DNA of 64,000 nucleotides from Liolophura sinensis (Eukaryota; Mollusca; Polyplacophora; Chitonida; Chitonidae). Where the stretch lies: NCBI RefSeq assembly GCF_032854445.1, contig NC_088300.1, forward strand, positions 1,800,001 through 1,864,000, in the 5' to 3' direction. The position numbers and the translations under genes are program-made. Below are positions 40,339 through 52,400 of the stretch, piece by piece (within the stretch, counting starts at the first letter, position 1; every line of letters starts with the position of its first letter). The notes beneath the pieces are model-generated. The model was not told the DNA's origin. It worked only from the letters and a program-made list of their open reading frames with translations, and searched no databases.

Positions 40339-40373
40339 AATTACATGTGTGTATTTCTCTTGTTTTCTTTCAG

Positions 40374-40428
40374 AGATTCTACTCCTTGATATTACAAGCA
40401 TGGCACAAAGTGGATGCAACCGACAACA
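40374..40428 (+). CDS. Jag: Jagged exon: end of MNNL/C2 domain (vertebrate exon 3 equivalent)
   Basis: A 55-bp exon enters in phase 0 after a strong polypyrimidine acceptor (ttgttttctttcag) and leaves in phase 1 at donor gtaagt. It encodes [18 protein letters not shown] plus one base, which aligns with the W-x-x-SYTLLVEAWD stretch of vertebrate Jagged and even better with the SFTLILQALD stretch of fly Serrate. The split codon completes as Lys with the two bases that open the next exon, giving the correct reading into the DSL exon. Human JAG1 exon 3 is 52 bp with the same phases, from memory. The exon is too short to stand out as an open frame and was found by the family motif. It is separated from the next exon by 11.7 kb. 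A SINE ends about 35 bp before it. Confidence 0.88.
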
Positions 40429-43400
40429 GTAAGTTACAGTTTTCTCTCTCTTATATTATCACATGAATTGATTTGGTCACCATGGATACCATGTAATGAA
40501 CAGTAAAGAGTGAATTGTAAACACTGTGAAAACTTTCCACGAGACTGTTGTCCATTTACTGTAAGATATACCATATCATTTTATTTTAGTAAATGGTATA
40601 ATGGTAGCACAAGAGATTGCCATGTTTTTCATTATGTTGTCATTCATGATGTATTGTGGAGAAACCCCTTTTAGAGCCCCATTTGTTAGTAACAGTTCAT
40701 GTTACAATCCAAGTTAATACTACTAGGTATGTAAACTGAACAAGACTATGTACCTTGAAGTAAAATGTGTTCATCTGGCTGGACAAGTGGCTGTTTTGAA
40801 AGCACCACCCACAGTTTCCTGATAACAGGCCAATTGAGAGAGTCATCACAGCTTGAAGACTGCTCATTTTCCCTCAGCTTAGCACTGGTTCCCACCACCT
40901 CAGTAGATGAAGAGCTGTTACATCGTGAGTTGTAGACATGCTAGTTGGTGCAATCAGAGAACAATTCTAAATGGTGCTGAAACAGGGTCAAGTCTGTCTG
41001 GACCAAAGGTTGACCATGAGCTGGTACTGATGGCCCATTTACCCACTGTGTTCCCTAATTCCGCGCAAATCCTGGCAGTATCAAGGAGTTCTGCTAGAAA
41101 CCTACATCTTGCCAAAGGGCGGATGAAAAGATGAATTGGGTATACTCTCCTCCAGTACATCAAATGGTCTGACCACAGAGTATCCTAATGGGTAAAATAT
41201 CATAGAGAAGCTTGCAAATAGATTTATGATACAAATTCCTCAACAACCTTATTTTGTCCTTGAAGAAGTTCTGATCAAGGTCATGACATCATTTTTGATA
41301 CAGACAGACTTGTGAATTAATATTTCCATAAGACAGAAAACTGTGTGACTTTATAGCCATGCATGTACTCAATTTTACCAGATTAAATGTAGAATTCCTG
41401 AATACTATTATACCTGTATGCAAAGGTGGGAAAATTTACAAAGGAGTATCACCTCAAAACATATCACTATTTTTTTCACCCTCGAACTTCAAATGTTCAT
41501 TTTGTCAGTCGAAAAAAAATTGCCTTACTTACCTAGTTCATACTAGATTACCGATTGGTTGTTAGTTGAATGGCTGGTCATCATTGCACACCTGCCAGCT
41601 TGTGGCAGCCAATAATGCTTCTTCATTTCAAGAAAAAAAGCAGGCTGAGTCAGTCTAGTGTTGGCCTTCAGAACAAATTACGTTATACCTGTAGCAGAAT
41701 GGGAGCAGCTTGAGGAACTGCTGGTGTAGTGTTAGTGCAGGTACACTGCTCATAGATGTGTTTATTTGCTCTGTGATGATATGAACTGATGTTTGTGTGG
41801 AAGTGTGCCAGCTTTTCACCAGATAGTGGACAAAAAACTAACAATCCTCAGTTAGTATTCAGCACTCTGCTTCTGCCATTGAGTGTGCAAAGAAATACTA
41901 GAAGCTTCTTCATTGAACCTAATGTCTGTAAGTTTTGTTCCGTTGATTACCAAGTTCTCCAAACTGTTATAATGTTAATAATACTTCACGTCACAAGATG
42001 TCTCTACAGGTATAAATCTACTGCATCATGTCATTTAAACTTAGCAGAGTACTTTGTGTTAGTTCTACAGGTAACTGTCAGCCATTCCTTTATTTTGAAC
42101 AGAAAAATGTTTATGCCAGTAATTCATTCCCACAACCGATATTATTCATAAGGGGCATTTTCCACGTTGGCCCTCTGTATTATGGATGGTGTAGAAATTT
42201 GCCGTCTTGGTCCACCAAAAAAGTGTAAAATTAGTTGTGTAGGTCCACTAAGGAAGTGTAAAATTTGTTGTGTAGGCCCACTAAAGAAGTGTAAAATTTG
42301 TTGTCTTGGTCCACCAAAAAAGTGTAAAATTTGTTGTGGGGGCCCATTAAGAAGTGAAAAATTTATTGTGTAGGCCCGCTAAGGAAGTGTAAAATTTGTT
42401 GTGTGGGCCCACTGAAGAAGTGTAAAATTTGGTGTTAGGCCCATTAAAAAGAGTAAAATTTGTTGTGTAGGCCCACTAAAGAAGTGTAAAATTTGGTGTG
42501 TAGGCCCACTAAGGAAATGTAAAATTTGGTTTGTGTAGGCCCACTAAAGAAATGTAAAATTTGGTGTGTAGGCCCACTAAAGAAATGTAAAATTTGGTGT
42601 GTAGGCCCACTAAGGAAATGTAGAATTTGTTGCCTCATCACTGAAGAAGTGTAGAATTTGGTGTGTAGGTCCTCGAAAGAAATGTAGAATTTGTGGTGTC
42701 ATTCACCAAAGAAGTGTAGAATTTGTTGCCTCATTCACCAAAGAAGTGTAGAATTTGTTTCCATGGTCCACTGAAGACGTGCAGAATTTGCTATCTTGAT
42801 CTACTGAATCAAAGAAGTAAAACATTGTCTTGGTCTGCTGTGGTAAGGAATTGTAGAATTTACTGTCTTGATCAGTATAATGTTGTCCAAGAAGTGGAGA
42901 ATTTACTGTCTTGATCAGTATAATGTTGTCCAAGAAGTGGAGAATTTACTATCTTGATCAGTATAATGTTGTCCAAGAAGTGTAGAATTTACTGTCTTGA
43001 TCAGTATAATGTTGTCTAAGAAGTGTAGAATTTACTGTCTTGATCAGTATAATGTTGTCCAAGAAGTGGAGAATTTACTGTCTTGATCAGTATAATGTTG
43101 TCCAAGAAGTGGAGAATTTACTGTCTTGATCAGTATAAGTTGTCCAAGAAGTGTAGAATTTTCCATCTTGGTCCACTGTGTCCAAAAATAGTTTAGAAAT
43201 TGGAAGGAATATTAATTTTTGGTCAGTAAAGGATTGATAGAAAATGTTTTTATAGTAGTAACTTCATTTTGGCCAAAGGTTCTTCGCTAAAGCTAAAGCA
43301 TTGTTCTCATTTAGCGAATAGCAGAATAGCTGTGCTCATTATTTGTGAGCTAATGACCCACTTCCCTGGACACCACACAACCTGCTAGGTCCTGTAGTAT

Positions 43401-46400
43401 TTGTGAGCTAATGACCCACTTCCCCTGGACACCACACAACCTGCTAGGTCCTGTAGTATTTATGAGCTAATGACCCCTCTTACCTGGACACCAGACAACC
43501 TGCTAGGTCCTGTAGTATTTGTGAGCTAATGACCCCTCTTACCTGGACACCAGACAACCTGCTAGGTCCTGTAGTATTTGTGAGCTAATGGCCCCTCTTA
43601 CCTGGACACCAGACAACCTGCTAGGTCCTGTAGTATTTGTGAGCTAATGACCCCTCTTACCTGGACACCACACAACCTGCTAGGTCCTGTAGTATTTGTG
43701 AGCTAATGAACCACTTCCCTGTACACCACACAACCTGCTAGGTCCTGTAGTATTTGTGAGCTAATGAACCACTTCCCTGGACACCACACAACCTGCTAGG
43801 TCCTGTAGTATTTGTGAGCTAATGACCCACTTCCCTGGACACCACACAACCTGCTAGGTCCTGTAGTATTTGTGAGCTAATGAACCACTTCCCTGGACAC
43901 CACACAACCTGCTAGGTCCTGTAGTATTTGTGAGCTAATGAACCACTTCCCTGGACACCACACAACCTGCTAGGTCCTGTAGTGGTTGTGAGCTAATGAA
44001 CCACTTCCCTGGACACCACACAACCTGCTAGGTCCTGTAGTATTTGTGAGCTAATGAACCACTTCCCTGGACACCACACAACCTGCTAGGTCCTGTAGTA
44101 TTTGTGAGCTAATGACCCACTTGCCTGGACACCACACAACCTGCTAGGTCCTGTAGTATTTGTGAGCTAATGACCCCTCTTACCTGGACACCAGACAACC
44201 TGCTAGGTCCTGTAGTATTTGTGAGCTAATTACCCCACTTGCCTGGACACCACACAATTTGCTAGGCCCTGTAGTACTGGAACAAACCTATCCTCTTAAC
44301 CATTTTCAAGTGTGGGTATATAGTACATGTATAGGATTGTTTGAGAAAATTTCTGTATGTGATCTGATAAAAATGTTTTTGTGAGATTATAAAATTAACC
44401 AGTCTTGCCTAAAGAATGTGTGCATGGTCAAAATGCAGTGACCACAGGGATACATGGAAGTCGTAGTACAGATGGAGATGAGATGGAAGTGGAAGGACTA
44501 CGGTAGTTGTGCCCAGATCTTGAGGAGCAGGAGTTGCTGAGGCATCCATTGACAGCCTTCTGACAGGTTGTGTTAGCTGGGCAACTGTTGAGGTATGCCG
44601 CTGCTGAGAGATGAGGGAGAGGCCAGCAGTGGCGCCTCTCCCTCTTCTCCTTGCCCCCACATTGTGCTGGTCACTTTGGCCCCTTTAGTCCAGGTTAGTC
44701 TGGTCAGACCAGCAATTAACACCTCATCTCCCTGTATCAAGGGTCAGGGTGTAACGCTCTGCCTACAGACACACCTACCTGACCAGCACAAACTCCCTAA
44801 TCATCTGTCAGACAGTTCTCCATATATTGACCCATTCTCCAGACCCTCAACATCCCAAAGATTCCTAAAGATTTTTAGCTGACATCCACCATTTATCACC
44901 TGATCATGGAGCATGCTCACATTCACTGGTACGGCAGGTAAAGCTCAGACATGCACTGACCACGGACAGGACGTACACTCTTACACATAAACATTTTCAC
45001 ATTTTTTCACAGTTTTAAAGTGCTCTTAATTTGATGCAAAAAAAAAATATGTGAATCCTGAAGTTTGCAATTTCAAGTAATCAGTTTCTGTTACAAAATG
45101 AGAATTACACTGATACTTGAATGGCATATTTTGTGCAAACCAGTTCAGGTTAAAGAATTTGAATAGTCATCATTTCTGTCCTTATCTAATCAGAATGATA
45201 TGTAAATACAAGTCCAAGTGTTACAATCTTTCATTGATGAGCCTGATAATCAAATGTTTCCATTTCGTATGTATGTATATAACCAAGTCTATAAAAATTG
45301 TCTGTACAGTGCATTCTTGAGTCTTTTAGCACATTCCTGAGTTTTTTAGCACATTCCTGAGTCTGTTACTATTGTACATGTATGTACATGACCAGATCTG
45401 TTTAAGATGATCACTGCATAACGGATGTAATTATCTTATATTATCTCTACATGGCCAAGTCTAGTAAACAAGTCTAGTCTTACTATTGTTTCGTGTGTCA
45501 TCACTATTACAGTTGTTATGAAACCTTAAATCCCATAATAATTTAATGGAAAAAAGGTAAGATCATGCGTGAGTTGATGCAAGTATTTCTATACATCTGG
45601 AACTTAAGTTATAATTACAAGGTCATGGGACAGTGGGATTGTGCGGCTTATTGTGGTAAACAGTAAATCAGAGAAGAAAGAAAGGGATAACAAGGCTGTA
45701 CATGTAATAGCAGACAGCCTTTCTGTCAAGTTTTGGGTGACTGCATTTTGTGTGTACACTGAATGCTCCGAGAACACCTCAGAAATCACCTTATAATCTG
45801 GAGGCCATGGAGATTTATGCCATTGCACCAGACCATGAATTCAAGAAAGATAAGCATACTTATAAATACCCACCAGATATTAACTCTCTCTTCACCCTTT
45901 TGTTGCCATGGTTACCTAACATAGCCTATCCCGTTGTGTACTATAGTAAAACTTTTACATAATTTTCTTAATAATTAGGGTAGACAGTTCATTTTAGATT
46001 GCATCAGAATGGTGGCTTTTTATAGACCGCTCTCATCCCCAAGGGGCAGTGGAGATAGACGCAACATTTGAAATAACAGCAGTATGCATGGTATCTTATT
46101 TTTCCAAACATTTGGCTGAGAAAAAAAATCACTTTGATGACAATTTATATGATGATATAGCATCCAACTTGAATTGCAGAAATAGAAGAATTACCTTTAT
46201 GCCTTGAATTTGATAGTTTTATTTATAGATTAGGCAAAATTATCTAGCTTGAGAAGTTGACATGTGGAAATGTTGAGTATCGTGTGTATTTGTTCTCTAC
46301 ATGCATCTTTAGAGAGTTTAGTGTAGGCCTGGTCCCTGGTCATGCTTACTACAGCTGTGACCTTACTGACGAGCTCTTCTTACCTAACATTGTGCGAGTG

Positions 46401-49400
46401 TGGCACTCTTAATTCTGTGAGCATTCTGCTGCACTGTGTGCTTTGACTTAGCAGCAAGTGTGAAGGGAGACTGGTTTTTATGAGGTAGGACATGGTCTGC
46501 AGACTTGATGGTCTGACGAATGTTTACCATCTCTCATCTTGCCAGGAATGGTAGCAGCCATCTTCATCTACACACACTCCACGTACATCTGTACAAGCTT
46601 AGTACGTGCTGCACAGATTGCTTCAGAAATGGAATTAATAACTTTTGTTAGCATGGATTGTAAATTAAAAGGACTATTTTAAATTTTAATTTTAATATTT
46701 GTTTATGATGAACAACAAATCCAGATCATTTCAAAGAAAAAAATGTTGAAGTGTTAACAGTAACAATCACCATACCAATAGTAGTTTGCTGATTTACAGG
46801 AAGTGGACTTTCTTTGATATTTATACAGACAAGTGATGTAACAGGTAAGCAGAAATCTACATGCAGTATAAGTATTTTGAATTATTTGACTTGAAATGGA
46901 TTGATCCTACTGTTGTGTACATGGATTGGACTTGTATCTCTGATTGTCACATGGGACTATGTTGTAATCATTACAGATGTTAATAACTGGAAAAAATTTA
47001 TAGGAATCTTGCCTCCTCCCAACCAAGCAACCGAGTCCTGAGGTTGAACTTTAAATACCACTCTGCCAGCTAGATGTAAGGTTTCTTATCATGCGGTTAA
47101 ATCCAATGAAGCGCATAAATATGTTTCCAGTGTTTGTAAGTACCAGTATCTTAACAGCCACTACTGACAGCTTTAACACTTCAGCATAAAGTGACAGGAA
47201 AAATTTGTCAAATTAATTATAACTCTTTAGATTTATGAGAGTTTCTTTGAAAACCACTTGGTATCCAGCAACGAAGCTCGCCAGGCATTACGTTAACACA
47301 GTATCAGTAACCAACCCAACTGGTAACAAACTCTGGCACAAAGGCTTCCCAAGGAATGCCCTTTGTAGTAAAGTTAGAGTGTGTGAAACCAATAGTTCTA
47401 CCTTGAATCTTTGCAGCTTTGCCGGGGCCATTTGGGATTGGACAGAGTCCAACACTGTTGTGGTTAATGCAGCTAATACCAATCGTCTCGTAACAGGGTT
47501 TAATGCATGTTCATTCTAAGTCCGATCTCCTGAAGCCACTCGTCTAAATTTAAGCTTTACTTGAAATTATTTCCTGTTAAAGTCAAATTTAGCCAAAACT
47601 GACACAGTTACACTGATTATGACACTCAAAGCATACATGTACATAGTAAGGTACATGTAATTGGCCAAATACTGGTAAATCCTGTGGTGGGAGTTGATGT
47701 GGTGTCTTCAGCATGGCATTTCAGTGAGGCTGCACTGTATGTGATAGTATTGGAATCAGCCAGCTTTTAGGAAACAGTAATGTAATATTAAAATAGAAGT
47801 AAAAAATAATACAAGGAAACATCTGATGCAAGAGGTGAGCCTACAACATGGAAACTAGACTAATAAAATTTTAAAAAATCATACTTAATCTAGCATAGTA
47901 TTAAAAGATACGGTACATTATTATTACTACTAAAACAGTGAATAATTATTCATGATTGGCATATTATAAGCACCGCTGTTGAATGTTTTATGCTTAAAGC
48001 CTTAAGATTATGTTGACACTTTTCAGTGTAGGGGCAGTGTCTTTACACCTATATGGTCACGTTCACATAGATTATAGGTAGATGTACATGTACTGTGTGT
48101 CCGTGATTTTAAGGATGTTGTTATTACGCCATGTTTCATGAAGGGAGATAAATCACAATCGCAATATTGTTTTTTTCAAGATTGATACTAAATCAGTCCA
48201 GTATGTATTTCGTCATCCAAGCAATCCAATCAACAATTACTAGCGACCAATGGAAGACGATAATTAAAGACGTTCAGCTAAAGAGGTTGCGTATGAGGAG
48301 GGCCATTATGTTCATGTCTGAGAGGACAGAACTGAGGCAGATGTCCTGGTCACGGATGACCAAGCTGGTGACCAGTTTTAAGCTGGCTTCACTGCTTCTG
48401 TATCAGTCTAATAGACTGACCAGTCCATCACTTTAGGCAATGACCAGTGACTCTCTAGCAAGCCATGGAGACCAATCACTTCAGTTGACATGGGTCATTG
48501 GGTGCACTTAATGTTCTTATACAGGGACAGTTGTTGGCCATTGTTAAGCTTGTCAATGTACCTTACATGCAAAGTGGAAGTTCTTCATAGATTGGCTGAT
48601 AATAATACAGATAGAAATATTTCTTGAGTATTTTGTGTACATCAAATTGATGATCACCGATTGATTGTAAATTCAATGTTATACTTTTTTTTTATAAAAT
48701 TACATGTTCAGCAATTAAGTCATTTTTTTTATTGTGTACTATAAGATGGAACTATCTGGATAAAACAAAAATGGGCAAAACACAATTTCTTCTTCTGACT
48801 GACAGACTACAGCTAAACATTTCTTCCACATAATATAGATGTCAGTCTGTATAATGTTTAAAAATCATGAAATTTAGGCTTCAAGGATCTGTTGTCGGAA
48901 TTAGGAAAGGAATAATTTTCTGGGCTGGATGTAAATTAGCTGATTGATTGGAGGAGATAATATGGGGGTAGTTGACAGATGATGACTGTAGAAGGATGCA
49001 CACATTAAGTGGATGACCACTTCCTAGGAACAAACCAAGCACACTGATAATTAAATGTTTATGGCATTCATTTCTTGGTCCAGTCGCTCTGAGGTGTAGA
49101 CCGCAGTGCAGTTGCTGTTTATTGATTTTTGATGAAGTCAGTGAATCGCTGCAACAAATGTCAGCATGAGATGAACGGGTTAAATCAAGCAAATAAGAAA
49201 TACTTCTGTCGGCCTTTTGAAGGCGCTGACGCATGGCTACCACAGGTTTTAATGGGTAATTTTCTTGTGCATTTTGTTTTTTATTTTGTTGGTAAAATAT
49301 TACAGTTGACATTTAAGGTTAACATGACTTATTAAAAAGAAAAAGTTTCCAAAATGGAACTATCTTTTTTAGTTTAAAATTCATATGTATATTAGATTCA

Positions 49401-52400
49401 GCTTGGGGATTTCTGTCCTGGTGCATTGTATTGCTGAAATATATGCATAAACATATTTTCCTTCCTCAAGCATGTATCAGAGCAATTGTTAAATCTAACT
49501 CAATCAGGTATTTTACAAGGTTTTTTTTAGGGGACCAGTTTTGGAAGGAGAGTGTGTATGGGGGGAAGGTGGGAGCTAAAGGACCATTCCAGAGTGAGCG
49601 AGATGGACCCATTAACAAAACAAAAATTCCCTTTTTAAAATTCCTTTGAAGTGAACACATGTACATACTACATTATTTTAAGGGGAAAGCATTTAAATAG
49701 AATAAAGGATGAGATGTTGTTGTTATGGTGAAGGGTTGAAGAGGGTATGGATGGGACAGCTGGCAGCCATTTGTAATGAGGGATGCTGGGACAGAACATC
49801 CGCAGCCTCAGCTAACCAAGCCAATTGGGATCTTCTTCTCTAAATCACTGTTTTTCTTTTACCTGATGGTTTCAATCCTGTCCTCAAAACTCACCAATAT
49901 GGTAAGCATAAAAGGACGGACAGATGTTTGGGAGATGCTACGGCCAAACAAACAGCACTTTAAGCAATTTGAACATTTTGAAGAGGAAAAATCTGTCTGT
50001 AAGGTTTTCATCTTAGTTGATTAGTCTGGTGCGTGTAGACATCCAGGATGGACAGGAACTCTGAAGTACCATTGATGGTGAGCAGCGAAGAACAAGTCCT
50101 CACCTCATCTGAAATCTGCAAGCAATTAAACAGTAGCGGCCATTGGGAGGTCCACGTGTCTGCCAGTGTCCGTTAAGTTGCTTGTGCTTGTATATGTATC
50201 TATTGTTAATAAACAAGTCTGTACACTGGCCCTTGCACTTACATTCTGACTCCAGACAATTTACAAACTAGCCTGAGTGTCTAAGAGTAGTACAAACTAG
50301 TCTGTCAATATCCCGGCTGTCCGTGGCTTGGACTGCGGCCAAACACTTGAGACTCCGCAGATGGGTTTATAGTACAGGTGAAACTCTGGGGTAGAACAGG
50401 TGCCACATGATTGGTCATGGCCAGGCTCCAAGTTTTACCTCACCAGTGATAACTTACCTGTGTTGAGGTGATATACTGGACAGATTTAATACCTAGATCA
50501 GAGCAACAAATAGGTTCCCAGATTATAATAACGAGTAACAGTTTTGAATAATCACATGTTATTGAATGAATACCTGCTGATACGTACTCCTATTTTGTGT
50601 GGGGCTGAAGTGTGAACAAGCTTGCAATTATTAATCTTTGAATTAGGTTTAGTTCATAAAAATTTTGTGAATTCACATTTCATTTCACATCTTCAGTCTA
50701 GCAATAAAAGTTTTTGATCATACAGTGTATATACATTTTTGGTTAAAGTTCAGAAACTATTTCAGTGTATTGTTTTATGTATTAATGTTTTATGATTGCT
50801 AAAGCATGATAGATCAAAGGGACTTGTCAGGATACATGCTGTGTTTTAAATCGTCAGTATTCCTATAATGAACAGTTAGGATTATTTCGTTGAATACATG
50901 GATCTTTCCTATGTTTTTTGACCAACCAAGTGGTGACAGTTTGTACAGTGTGGGAAGCAGCACATTGCAAAGGATAACTGCTGCATGTTTGCACATCAGC
51001 ATAAAACTACAGTAGGAACAGATCTGCCATCTGGTCAGGGGAGCGGCTGTGGCATGTGCCTCAGCTGTGCGCATGCCAATTACTCCATTCCGGGTGTTTG
51101 TCAAGGCTCATTGAGCGCGCCGCTGTGACAGTTTTTATAAGCCTCTGTCTAAACCTAGACCACAGCCAGGCAGCAGAGTTTGTTAGAACCCCTCATTCAT
51201 CAGCAAATGTCCCCTCACCATTGTCACAAGCAATCTCAAAAAAGCTCTTGTTGCAGCTCATTGGGGTAGAAAAACATTGGCTTCAGCCCTGAATCTTGTC
51301 ACACTCCTCTGAGTTAAAGAGAAAAATGAAATTACTGTATGTTGACACACTGTTACATATAACATTACCCTGTGGTGTGATGGCTCTAAATCAAACGCCT
51401 GTAGCAATGGCCGTTATAATTGAACTTGTGGGCAATTTTAACCTTTTGACCTTTAATCTAATGGAGGAAAAAGTCATCTTGTTCTGTTGATAATATGGGC
51501 CATAATAACTGAAATATTCTCTACATCCAGCAGTAGTATTTGGAGTGATTGTGTTTGCTTTTATACATATACATGAAAGGTAGGGCCTGAGGAGAATGTG
51601 CATTAATGGCATAAAAACAATTTTTGCTTGTTTTCAAGAGCATATTTTCTGAAGGTTTTTCACGTTCTTTTGAGTATCTGAAGATCCAGTGTTAAAAACT
51701 TAATAGAGTTACCCACTATTAGTTCATTAGAGCTGATTTTGCAGAAACCATCACTTAGCAAAATATTCCACAGACAAATTGTTGTGAAGAAATTGATGTG
51801 ACATTAATGTGTTTTGTTCTGTTTTAAATGTTTTCTATCACACAGCAAAAATTCTGAAAAAAGGATGATTATGAAAATAACTTTGGTGACCGTTTATCCT
51901 GGCCAATCAAGTGGCAGTGACTTTTTCTTGTCATTTGTGTCCAGTTTAACATAATTCTTTCAAATTGTTTCATGTAAATAAAATACTTCAGTGCTATTAC
52001 GAAGTTTAGCATGAATCACATTAATTATTTATTATGTCATGTCAGGAGATGTGATTGAGACTGTTATTTTCGTTTCTCTGATTCAAGATTGGAAATTTTC
52101 TTCATTTTTCAGAAAATGACAGCCTGATTGGAACTGTCACAAAGTCTGCCATCATTTTACCAAGTGAAGAGTGGCAGACAATTGGTCCTGTTGGGCAAGG
52201 TACCAGCCTGGTGTTCAGGATACGAGTGGTTTGTGACAACCATTATTATAACACTACGTGTACCCAGTTTTGTCGTCCGCGTAATGACCCTATTGGTCAC
52301 TACAGCTGTAATTCCATGGGAGAAAAAGTCTGCATGAAGGGTTATATTGGCGAGCATTGTGAAAGAGGTGAGATATATGGCCTTTTGTTACCATAGATGC

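Larger units (their letters stand above)
40429..52112 (+). other. Jagged intron (11.7 kb) between MNNL and DSL exons
   Basis: Bounded by donor gtaagt and acceptor ttcatttttcag. It contains three neighbouring minisatellites between 42160 and 44280, listed separately. Outside those I see no exon, RNA or mobile element. A 143-codon open frame on the - strand at 48881-49312 shows no recognisable domain. Confidence 0.85.

Noticed and set aside
41789-42151. 120-codon open frame on the + strand
   Set aside because: Low-complexity, no family motif and no exon boundary that would fit the ligand gene's frame.
48881-49312. 143-codon open frame on the - strand in the large Jagged intron
   Set aside because: No recognisable domain, no splice or promoter context, and a length that can arise by chance in 64 kb of six frames.
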